The notes under the pieces are model-generated. The model was not told the DNA's origin. It saw only the letters and a program-made list of their open reading frames with translations, and searched no databases. Shown piece by piece: positions 1-5,192 of a stretch of DNA of 16,733 bases. Origin of the DNA: Deltaproteobacteria bacterium. GTDB taxonomy: Bacteria; Desulfobacterota; Desulfobacteria; Desulfobacterales; ETH-SRB1. Location: positions 1 to 16,733 of the forward strand of contig JAUWQK010000003.1 of assembly GCA_030611115.1 (NCBI GenBank), read 5' to 3'. Position 1 is the first letter of the stretch. Each line of letters begins with the position of its first letter. The position numbers were made by a program, and so were the translations under genes.

Positions 1-44
1 GCAGGCTGGTTTTAGAGTTTTGTTGAGCGATTAATTCTGTTGTT

Positions 45-80
45 CAATCCGCGTTTATCTGCATGCATCCGTGGCTAATT
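45..80. repeat. Degenerate dispersed intergenic repeat
   Basis: The stretch contains AATCCGCGTTTATCTGCATG followed by CATCCGTGGCTAATT. From memory, near-identical phrases recur between genes in many environmental bacterial genomes; I could not check this. It shares the 'aatccg...atccgtg' theme with the copies at 3263-3310, 4184-4231 and 4897-4930, but it is too divergent to call the same unit with certainty. Confidence 0.4.
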
Positions 81-296
81 CTCTGACCGGATAGATCAGA
101 TGCTGGCGCATACAGGTCAGGAAGATAAATAGGTGTGCCCCATTTTTACCAACGTCCCCTCTGCCTCTATAACGGTGCGGTGCACAGAGTTTTTCTTAGA
201 GGGTCAATTTTGGGGTTAAAAAGGCGGTTTTAAGGCTGAAAATGGCCCATTCTTTAGGTCTTTTGTGCGCGATATCAAGTGGTGGGCGTGTCCGAC

Positions 297-352
297 CCCG
301 AGAAGAGAACCCGAGAAGAACAAGAAGAGAAAGAAGATGAAGAAGAAGATGC
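297..352. repeat. Purine-rich GAA/AGA low-complexity tract
   Basis: The + strand is almost entirely A and G here, built from GAAGA/AAGAAG units, with CCCGAGAAGA occurring twice near its start. It is followed by two CCCTTTTTA units around 352-371 and another purine patch (AGAAGAGACAAGAAGAGAAG) near 374-393. It could be a slippage-prone microsatellite or a region able to adopt an unusual DNA structure. No function is shown. Confidence 0.6.
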
Positions 353-549
353 CCTTTTTACCCCTTTTTACCCAGAAGAGACAAGAAGAGAAGCTATGTT
401 CCTCTCTACTTGGGGATTATTTACTTATTTACGGACGTTCCTCATGTCCTCCGAATGAGTCCGGCGAATGCGCGGTGCGAAAGAGGATGTTATTCAACAT
501 AGTCAACAACGTCCCCGAAATTCCCCCCGAAATTCTTATCCTGCCCAAT

Positions 550-569
550 GGACGTCCCGCAAGACGTCC
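550..569. other. Short perfect hairpin upstream of first wzx
   Basis: GGACGTC at 550-556 is the exact reverse complement of GACGTCC at 563-569, separated by six bases (CCGCAA). It lies 21 bases before the ATG at 591. It could be an operator half-site pair or an mRNA hairpin near the ribosome-binding region. There is no U-tract, so it is not an intrinsic terminator. Confidence 0.4.
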
Positions 570-590
570 GGCTGTTATGTTCTCGAAAAT

Positions 591-2143
591 ATGAGCAACG
601 TAAAAAAACAATTTGCCTTTAATGCAGCGAGTGGATGGATTGCACATCTGGTCTTTGCCGTGGTGGGCTTTATTCTGATGCCCTACTGCATCAATCGCTT
701 AGGTGAGCAGGGCTTCGGAGTTTATCAGTTGGCTCGTTCCGCGTTGGGTTTTTTATGTTTTTGCAGCTTGGGATGGGGCCGACACTGGTGCGCTTCTGCT
801 CGCAGGCGATTGCGAAAGGCGACAAGGAGCAGCTTCGAAAGATCAGTAGTACAGCGCAGCTTTTACTTGGCGGGCTGGGGTTAATTGCTTCGCTACTGTG
901 TTTGGCCTTGATTCCCGTCTTTATCCGCTTTTATGAGATTCCGCCGGAGTTGGTACGCGAAACAACGGGGTTGCTCATTTGCCTGGCGGTGTCTTTGTTT
1001 CAGAACATGACGTTTATTGTGCCACAGGGTTTAGTGTATGGCTCAAGCCGTTATGATCTGGCGAATGGGGTGGAGATATGCGGGCATCTGTTGCGGCTGG
1101 GATTAATTGTTGCGTTATTTGAGTTAATTCATCCCTCAGTATTTTTTGTTGGCATTGCCATATTGAGTGCGGCGCTGCTTAGATTTGTGGCGTTATTTTT
1201 GATTGGGGCGAAGCAATTGGGACGTTCAGTATGGTTTTCCTTACGCTATGTCAGCCGCGAAAGCATGCGCTCAATGCTCGGGTTTAGTATGTTGAATCTC
1301 GCTAACTCTGTGGCGCAGGTGGTGGCATTTCAAGGACCGGTGTTGATTATCGGGAAAGTATTAGGAGCAGAGATGGTTACCGCTTTTGCGCCGGCATTGC
1401 TCATTTCAAGTGCGATGCAGGGTTTCCTGGGGCAGACGACGCGTCCGCTGGTTCCGATAGCCAGCCGGGATCGGGAGATAAACGGCGGTGCGGCACTGGG
1501 GAAATGGGCGATACAAATGGGTCAAATAGTGGCCTTTGTTGGTTTTGCTATTGTGCTCCCACTGACAACCTTCGGGCCGGAGATAATGACGTTTTGGCTG
1601 GGTGAAAAGCTTGCATGGATCTGGCCGGTCGTTGCTGTTGTTACCACGGGTGTAGCAGTTTCACAGGTGCAGGCGGCTAACTATTTCCTGGCTTTAGGCG
1701 GCGGAGGCATCAAGCCTACTGTGTATAGTCAGATTGTAATGGCGATAGCAGTCTTTACCGGAACGCTGATTGGCACGGTGTGGTTTGGCTGGCATTTGTT
1801 TGCTGTGGCTCTCTATCTTGGGAGTTGCATCTTTGTGCGCAACACCTTTTATCTGGCGTATGCCTATTCCCGACAATTTTCCTATGACTATGGAGGCTAT
1901 TTGTGGACGGTCTATGGATTGCCGGGATTGATTGCTACTGGATGTGTTGTTGCCGGGTGGGGGCTGAAGATAGTGATGCCGCCAAATAATCTGTTGCTGC
2001 TTGCCGTTGAAGGTGCGCTGGTGTTTGCTGCATATGGTATGTTTTGTTGGATTTTATTGGTTCCAAAGCCGTTGCAAAAGAAGCTAATTTCAATTGTGTT
2101 TTCCAAAATAAATCGAAAGACACTACCTGATTCTATATCATAA
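591..2143 (+). pseudogene. Wzx-type polysaccharide flippase, split by a -1 frameshift
   Basis: Two frames together make one lipid-linked oligosaccharide flippase (MATE/PST type, inner membrane) of about 517 residues. The first runs from ATG 591 (MSNVKKQFAFNAASG...). At the T6 run 749-754 the reading must shift by -1 into the frame that continues to the stop at 2141-2143. Adding one T restores ALGFFMFLQLGMGPTLVRF, the expected loop after the second membrane segment. As written, the first frame stops at 882-884, and an ATG at 755 could only start a protein lacking the first membrane segments. Many hydrophobic helices follow throughout. The gene is visibly GC-richer than the glycan genes downstream. 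The junction contains T_TTT_TTA in frame, so ribosomal slippage cannot be excluded; true decay or a base-calling error are simpler. An intact second flippase lies at 5193-6614. Confidence 0.8.
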
Positions 2144-2152
2144 GGGCATGAG

Positions 2153-2524
2153 ATGAATGTGATTCAAGAAGTTGTTGGAAAAGGCTGGTGTATCGGTTGC
2201 GGCATGTGTGCAGCGGTATGTCCCAGGAATCGGCTGGAAATTCGTTGGAACGAGCGTGGTGAATATAATCCGGTTGAAATGGATGGATGTGCTGATTGCG
2301 GCAAAAAATGTTCGCTGTGTTATCAGGTTTGTCCGGCGCACGGAAACACAAAGAATGAGACTGAGATCGGCCGCGAATGGTATGGAGATGTTAAAGGAAT
2401 TCAGCAAACTGACGAAACCGGTTATTATCTCTCCTCTTACGTTGGTTATTCAAACAAGAATGATCACCGTAAAAATGGCGCATCCGGCAGCGGCGCCCCC
2501 TATGGGGCGGTAGGGGAAAAATAA
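2153..2524 (+). pseudogene. Truncated FrhB/FdhB-like iron-sulfur protein (N-terminal fragment)
   Basis: The start is ATG 2153, with AAGGG at 2142-2146 overlapping the flippase stop, so the two were probably co-transcribed. Residues 13-23 read CIGCGMCAAVC, a [4Fe-4S] cluster motif. A second cysteine group follows at 49, 53, 56 and 60 with CP. Residues around 92-113 (ETGYYLSSYVGYSNKNDHRKNGASG in outline) match the start of the coenzyme F420 hydrogenase/dehydrogenase beta-subunit family. Members of about 350-450 residues are common in polysaccharide clusters, often beside pyruvyl transferases. Similarity ends right after GASG, where a 6-bp hairpin (2494-2509) begins, and the frame stops 11 codons later. 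The catalytic part is missing and no continuation is seen in any frame. The pyruvyl transferase partner is also absent. I regard it as a decayed remnant of the older glycan block. Confidence 0.75.
2494..2509. repeat. GC-rich hairpin at pseudogene breakpoint
   Basis: CGCCCC (2494-2499) pairs exactly with GGGGCG (2504-2509) around a CTAT loop, followed by GTAGGGGAAAAAT. A related element, CCCTCCTATGGGGAGAAAAAT, stands at 4337-4357, upstream of the RelE module. The shared CCTATGGGG core and A-rich 3' edge suggest two copies of a small palindromic repeat. Confidence 0.45.
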
Positions 2525-2612
2525 TTGTCGTCAAAGGGAAATAATGGTTGACGTTGATCACTCTTTTATCTTCGAAGTCCTCGTTGTCCCTATTATTGGT
2601 CAATTTCTTACC

Positions 2613-2641
2613 TTGACACTACCGATCAGGCGAACTATTGT
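2613..2641 (+). promoter_or_regulatory. Sigma70-type promoter for the MazF module
   Basis: TTGACA at 2613-2618 is a perfect -35 box. A 17-base spacer leads to TATTGT at 2636-2641. A strong ribosome-binding site, GGGGAGGT (2661-2668), and ATG 2674 follow. The fit to the consensus and the position just before the antitoxin gene make this the best promoter in the window. Confidence 0.7.
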
Positions 2642-2673
2642 CTTATAAAAAGTAAGACACGGGGAGGTCTTGC

Positions 2674-2904
2674 ATGAGAACCAAGAAAAAGATGAGCGTG
2701 ACCATAGATGCGGACATATTTGAGGCCATCGAGAAGGCCGCGGAAACCTGCAACATGGCGAAGAGCCAGTTAGCTCAGGAAGCCTTCAGGTTATGGTTCA
2801 AAAAAAAGACCGAAGAATCGATGGCCGAGGGATATGTTGAAATGGCAAAGGAAGACAGGGAATTTGCTGATACAGCGCTTGATGCTCAAAAGGAGATTTT
2901 ATAG
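2674..2904 (+). CDS. Ribbon-helix-helix (CopG-like) antitoxin partner of MazF
   Basis: This 76-residue protein starts with a basic patch and MSVTIDADIFEAIEKAAE (about residues 7-24), the short beta strand and first helix of a ribbon-helix-helix DNA-binding fold. A second helix follows (MAKSQLAQEAFRLWF), and then an acidic, charged tail of the kind that neutralises toxins. The ATG at 2674 sits 5 bases after GGGGAGGT. The stop TAG (2902-2904) overlaps the GTG start of the toxin gene by one base, which indicates translational coupling. By analogy with MazE/PemI-type partners it should bind and inhibit the downstream MazF and repress the operon through the promoter at 2613-2641. The family call rests on fold pattern and context. 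Confidence 0.8.
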   Translation: MRTKKKMSVTIDADIFEAIEKAAETCNMAKSQLAQEAFRLWFKKKTEESMAEGYVEMAKEDREFADTALDAQKEIL

Positions 2905-3248
2905 TGAAAGGGTTTCCAGCGCGTGGCGAGGTATGGCTTGTGAACTGGAATCCTGCCAGGGGAAGCGAACAGGCAGGCAAAAGGCCTGCGCTCGTTATTC
3001 AGAACGATATTGGCAATGAAAAAGCTTCCACTACTATCGTGGCAGCTATTTCAAGTTCCGTTAAAATCTATCCTATGAACATCGAAATTGACCCTCCTGA
3101 AGGAGGATTAGAGCGTTCCTCTATCGTAAAAACAGGCCAGATACTTACGGTATCCAAAGAGAGGCTGGAAAAAAGACTCGGTCGGATCAGCTCAAAAAAG
3201 ATGGAAGAAGTCAATCAAGCCATTAAATTAAGCTTGGACCTTTCATGA
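2904..3248 (+). CDS. mazF: MazF/PemK-family endoribonuclease toxin
   Basis: This 114-residue protein has the full MazF/PemK signature. GEVWLVNWNPARGSEQAGKR (residues 8-27) is the first strand and the S1-S2 loop. KRPALVIQND (26-35) and TTIVAAIS (43-50) follow, with a late block reading SSIVKTGQILTVSKERLEKR then LGRIS. The length is normal for the family. MazF toxins are cytosolic, sequence-specific mRNA interferases. The GTG start at 2904 overlaps the antitoxin stop (TAGTG) and is served by AAGGAG at 2890-2895. No lesion is visible, so the toxin should be active. A copy of the dispersed repeat begins 15 bases after the stop. Confidence 0.9.
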   Translation: MKGFPARGEVWLVNWNPARGSEQAGKRPALVIQNDIGNEKASTTIVAAISSSVKIYPMNIEIDPPEGGLERSSIVKTGQILTVSKERLEKRLGRISSKKMEEVNQAIKLSLDLS

Positions 3249-3262
3249 ACCACTAGAAAATC

Positions 3263-3310
3263 AATCCGTAAGGATAAAACCGTGCAATCCGTGAAACCCG
3301 CGTCCCAAAA
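3263..3310 (+). repeat. Dispersed intergenic repeat, copy A (after mazF)
   Basis: The core reads CCGTAAGGATAAAA, then CGTGCAATCCGTGAAACCCG, then CGTCCCAAAA. It aligns with copy B at 4184-4231 (CCGCAAGGATAAAA...GTGTAATCCGTGAAATCCGTG...CCAAAA) with scattered substitutions. It lies between the mazF stop and the promoter of the MntA-HepT module. Confidence 0.75.
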
Positions 3311-3323
3311 GGTTGTTTATCCT

Positions 3324-3351
3324 TTGATTTTAAATTCGTGACAATTATGAT
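3324..3351 (+). promoter_or_regulatory. Probable sigma70 promoter for the MntA-HepT module
   Basis: TTGATT at 3324-3329 and TATGAT at 3346-3351 are 16 bases apart. They lie upstream of the module in AT-rich DNA, with a leader of roughly 70 bases to ATG 3428. The -10 box is one base from the consensus and the -35 box differs at two positions. Confidence 0.5.
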
Positions 3352-3427
3352 ACAGATATGAGAAATGATAATTTTATAATATTGAGTATTAATATTGTCG
3401 GATACATACCTTAAGAAGGTATTAAGC

Positions 3428-3757
3428 ATGCTGGATGAAAAGATAAGAAAAGAAATATTGCAATGCCTGAGAGAAGAAAATCTACATAAAATAATCTTGT
3501 TCGGATCTCATGCATATGGGACTCCTGGATCAGATAGTGATATAGATTTGGTTATTGTGTCGGAGCGCAAAGGTATGAGCAAAAATTACAAAGATTACTT
3601 AAGAAATAAAAATTCTATTTCTAAGAAAATGTTAGGAATAAGAAGGAAATACCCTCTTGATCTTATTGTTTACACCAAAGATGAGTGGGATCTCCTGAAA
3701 TCTTTAAAGACCTCATTTATAAGGGATATAGAAGAGAAGGGTTTGAATCTTTTATGA
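3428..3757 (+). CDS. mntA: MNT-domain nucleotidyltransferase, MntA-like antitoxin
   Basis: This 109-residue minimal nucleotidyltransferase carries FGSHAYGTPGSDSDIDL at about residues 25-41. G26-S27 and D38/D40 give the GS-x10-DxD active-site motif of MntA antitoxins, which in characterised type VII systems transfer AMP to the partner HepT. A third acidic position may be the aspartate in the later LDLIVYT strand. I chose ATG 3428 because AGAAGG (3414-3419) lies 8 bases before it; an in-frame TTG at 3395 would add 11 residues but lacks such a site. The gene overlaps the next by four bases (ATGA), the usual arrangement in these operons. What is seen: the motif and the overlap. What is inferred: AMPylating antitoxin activity. 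Confidence 0.85.
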   Translation: MLDEKIRKEILQCLREENLHKIILFGSHAYGTPGSDSDIDLVIVSERKGMSKNYKDYLRNKNSISKKMLGIRRKYPLDLIVYTKDEWDLLKSLKTSFIRDIEEKGLNLL

Positions 3758-4161
3758 AAGATGGGGCAAAAGCATGGATAGTATTTGCAGATAGAGACCT
3801 TGAAGCGGCAAAAGGTCTCCTTGAAAATGAATATGTTGCCAATATAGTGTTATTTCACTGCCAGCAATGCATTGAGAAATGTCTAAAGGCAATCCTTGAA
3901 GAACATGGGGCGCAAGTTCCAAAGATACACAGTGTTGTCCGATTGTATAGAATAGTTAATGAAACAGCAGAAGGGATAGAAATTAGAATTGATGAGGATG
4001 AACTCAATATCGTGGATGATATTTATATAGATACACGCTACCCAAGCGGCCTGGGTTTATTGCCCTCTGGTTTTCCCACGAAGGAAGTAGCTACTGAAGT
4101 CCTGGAAATTGCAAAGAGGATTTATGATAAGGTGTTCTTGTATTTGAACAGAGATGAGTAG
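3754..4161 (+). CDS. hepT: HEPN-domain protein, HepT-like toxin
   Basis: This 135-residue, mostly helical protein has the HEPN signature F-H-C-Q-Q-C-I-E-K-C-L-K-A (residues 34-46). A conserved histidine near position 59 (KIHSV) and DTRYPSG near residues 92-98 are both typical of HEPN proteins encoded beside MNT nucleotidyltransferases. ATG 3754 overlaps the mntA stop as ATGA and matches the family's usual N-terminus (KAWIVFADRDLEAAK); an in-frame ATG at 3685 lies deep inside mntA and is unlikely. HEPN toxins are RNases using an R-x4-6-H motif. I cannot find that motif here, so this copy may belong to the substrate-binding or non-canonical branch, or act differently. It would be the partner and possible AMPylation target of the upstream MntA. 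Confidence 0.8.
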   Translation: MKDGAKAWIVFADRDLEAAKGLLENEYVANIVLFHCQQCIEKCLKAILEEHGAQVPKIHSVVRLYRIVNETAEGIEIRIDEDELNIVDDIYIDTRYPSGLGLLPSGFPTKEVATEVLEIAKRIYDKVFLYLNRDE

Positions 4162-4183
4162 CGTATCCTATCTCCACACAAAA

Positions 4184-4307
4184 CCCGCAAGGATAAAAAA
4201 CAGTGTAATCCGTGAAATCCGTGCCAAAAAAAGATTTTTGTTTTGTTCTTTCAAACCTACGGCAAAATATTCAACCCAGGAACAAGTTTACCTTGTCAAC
4301 AACATCC
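4184..4307 (+). repeat. Dispersed intergenic repeat, copy B (after hepT)
   Basis: The unit has two parts. The first, 4184-4231, reads CCCGCAAGGATAAAAAACAG then TGTAATCCGTGAAATCCGTG then CCAAAAAA, and pairs with copies A and C. The second, at about 4268-4307, reads TATTCAACCCAGGAACAAGT then TTACCTTGTCAACAACATCC, and matches the second half of copy C (4929-4967). The unit begins 22 bases after the hepT stop. A 69-codon frame across it (4154-4363) is a reading of the repeat, not a gene. Confidence 0.75.
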
Positions 4308-4336
4308 TTTTATCTCACCCATTCCACACCTCAATC

Positions 4337-4357
4337 CCTCCTATGGGGAGAAAAATG
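4337..4357. repeat. Second copy of CCTATGGGG palindromic element
   Basis: CCCTCCTATGGGGAGAAAAA resembles the hairpin at 2494-2523. CTCC and GGAG can pair. It sits 24 bases upstream of the extended -10 box of the RelE module. Confidence 0.35.
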
Positions 4358-4380
4358 AGATAGTTTCCCGTTTGATTTTA

Positions 4381-4389
4381 TGATATACT
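4381..4389 (+). promoter_or_regulatory. Extended -10 promoter for the RelE module
   Basis: TGATATACT matches the extended -10 form TGnTATAAT at all but one position. No good -35 hexamer is seen 16-18 bases upstream, which extended -10 promoters can tolerate. The start of transcription would fall about 20 bases before ATG 4417. Confidence 0.5.
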
Positions 4390-4416
4390 AAACATAGGAA
4401 TTAGGAGGAGGTGTTT

Positions 4417-4617
4417 ATGAGCTTGGCCAAAAAAAGAGAGATCGTTAGCTTTCCGCTGAGTGTTTTTGAGACAGCAGATACAAAAGAAGATCTTGAAGAC
4501 TGGCTTCTTTCTCAGGATGCCGAATTTATGAAAAAAATGAGAAAAGCAAGAAAGGAAGATCTTCAAGGTAAAGGTAAGGACTGGAAATCTATCAAAAAAG
4601 AACTATGTGTAGAATAA
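4417..4617 (+). CDS. Small antitoxin of a RelE/ParE-type module
   Basis: This 66-residue, highly charged protein begins MSLAKKREIVSFPLSVFETA. It has a central acidic patch (DTKEDLEDWLLSQD) and a lysine-rich tail (KKMRKARKEDLQGKGKDWKS). I do not recognise a named DNA-binding fold. Its role is inferred from size, charge and position immediately before a RelE-type toxin gene, which it overlaps by 13 bases. ATG 4417 was preferred over the in-frame GTG at 4411 because the GTG lies inside the ribosome-binding sequence AGGAGGAGGT (4403-4412). Confidence 0.75.
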   Translation: MSLAKKREIVSFPLSVFETADTKEDLEDWLLSQDAEFMKKMRKARKEDLQGKGKDWKSIKKELCVE

Positions 4618-4883
4618 TACTCCTTTCTGATGCAGAGAAATCTTTTGGAAGACTCGATCCACCTACCCAACAAAAGATCGGACAAAAAATTGAATGGTTA
4701 GCAGGCAATGCTGATAAGGTTATACATCATCCCCTCACATCTCTTCCTGATGATCTTCGAGGGCTTTGCCGGGTAAGGGCTGGTGATTATCGGATACTTT
4801 ATTGGGTCTATACAGAGTCTAAAGTCATCAAGATTTATGAAATAGAACATAGGAGTAAAGTATACCGCTCCGTAAAGAAATAA
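4605..4883 (+). CDS. relE: RelE/ParE-superfamily toxin
   Basis: This 92-residue protein has the RelE/ParE layout. An opening strand (MCRIILLSDAEKSFGRLD) leads to a helical hairpin around residues 20-40. Then comes the hallmark LRGLCRVRAGDYRILYWV (51-68), and a closing VIKIYEIEHRSKVYR (74-88). R58, D61, Y62, R63 and Y66 are the conserved core; the C-terminal H82-R83 and Y87 match RelE-like rather than gyrase-targeting ParE members, suggesting ribosome-dependent mRNA cleavage (inference). ATG 4605 lies inside the antitoxin gene, so translation is coupled. Length is normal and no lesion is seen. Repeat copy C begins 13 bases after the stop. Confidence 0.85.
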   Translation: MCRIILLSDAEKSFGRLDPPTQQKIGQKIEWLAGNADKVIHHPLTSLPDDLRGLCRVRAGDYRILYWVYTESKVIKIYEIEHRSKVYRSVKK

Positions 4884-5192
4884 CATTGACCAACTTAAAC
4901 AGTGTAATCCGTGAAATCTGTGCCAAAAATATTCAAAACAGGATTAGTTTAGCTTGTCAACAACGTCCCCAAAGTTCCGAAACAGGGATTAGTTTAGCTT
5001 GTCAACAACGTCCCAACGTCCCAAAAGTTCCGAGCTGCTGCCAAAACACGAACTGATTGTAGTTTAGAGGAATTCGGACTGCCATTTTCATGGGGATTTG
5101 CCCATGAATAAAAAATGAGGCAAAAGTTACAGATATGATGGGATCTGTTACTGCTGGGAACCAGAAACAATGCAATAAGGTCAGAAGGTAGG
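4884..5192. other. Gene-free stretch between RelE module and second wzx
   Basis: These 309 bases hold repeat copy C and its tandem extension (4897-5033). A further 160 bases follow with no convincing gene and no clear promoter; TATGAT at 5134-5139 has no matching -35 box. AGAAGG at 5183-5188 precedes ATG 5193. Short minus-strand frames here have no recognisable product. Confidence 0.6.
4897..5033 (+). repeat. Dispersed intergenic repeat, copy C, with tandem duplication
   Basis: The first part (4897-4930) reads AAACAGTGTAATCCGTGAAA then TCTGTGCCAAAAAT and matches copy B. It is followed by a tandem pair. Unit 1 (4937-4980) and unit 2 (4981-5033) both read AACAGG(G)ATTAGTTTAGC then TTGTCAACAACGTCCC and end in AGTTCCGA. 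Unit 2 differs by one extra G and an 8-base AACGTCCC duplication. The TCAACAACGTCCCC phrase also occurs at 503-516. Confidence 0.85.

Larger units (their letters stand above)
1..590. other. Gene-free leader region with degenerate repeats
   Basis: No convincing gene is seen in these 590 bases. Positions 45-80 hold a motif of the form AATCCGCG...ATCCGTGGCTAATT that resembles the dispersed repeats farther downstream. Positions 297-352 are a purine-rich GAA/AGA tract. Positions 503-524 hold TCAACAACGTCCCCGAAATT, a phrase that returns upstream of the second flippase. Positions 550-569 form a short hairpin. A GTG-started frame at 265-594 exists, but its product is lysine/arginine-rich low-complexity sequence read from the purine tract, and I do not accept it as a gene. 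Confidence 0.6.

Noticed and set aside
265..594. GTG-started 109-codon frame overlapping the flippase start by four bases (ATGA)
   Set aside because: Its product is read from the GA-rich tract and repeats, shows no domain, and has no ribosome-binding site; the overlap looks accidental.
2506..2513. GGCGGTAG, identical to the core of the RfaH ops element that controls polysaccharide operons
   Set aside because: It lies inside a pseudogene hairpin, the following bases (GGGG) do not match ops, and no JUMPstart context is present; probably a by-product of the GC-rich palindrome.
4154..4363. 69-codon frame after hepT
   Set aside because: It is a translation of repeat copy B; the same DNA pattern occurs elsewhere without an open frame.
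3263..5033. Possible CRISPR array
   Set aside because: The repeat copies are diverged, spaced by whole genes, and lack uniform short spacers.
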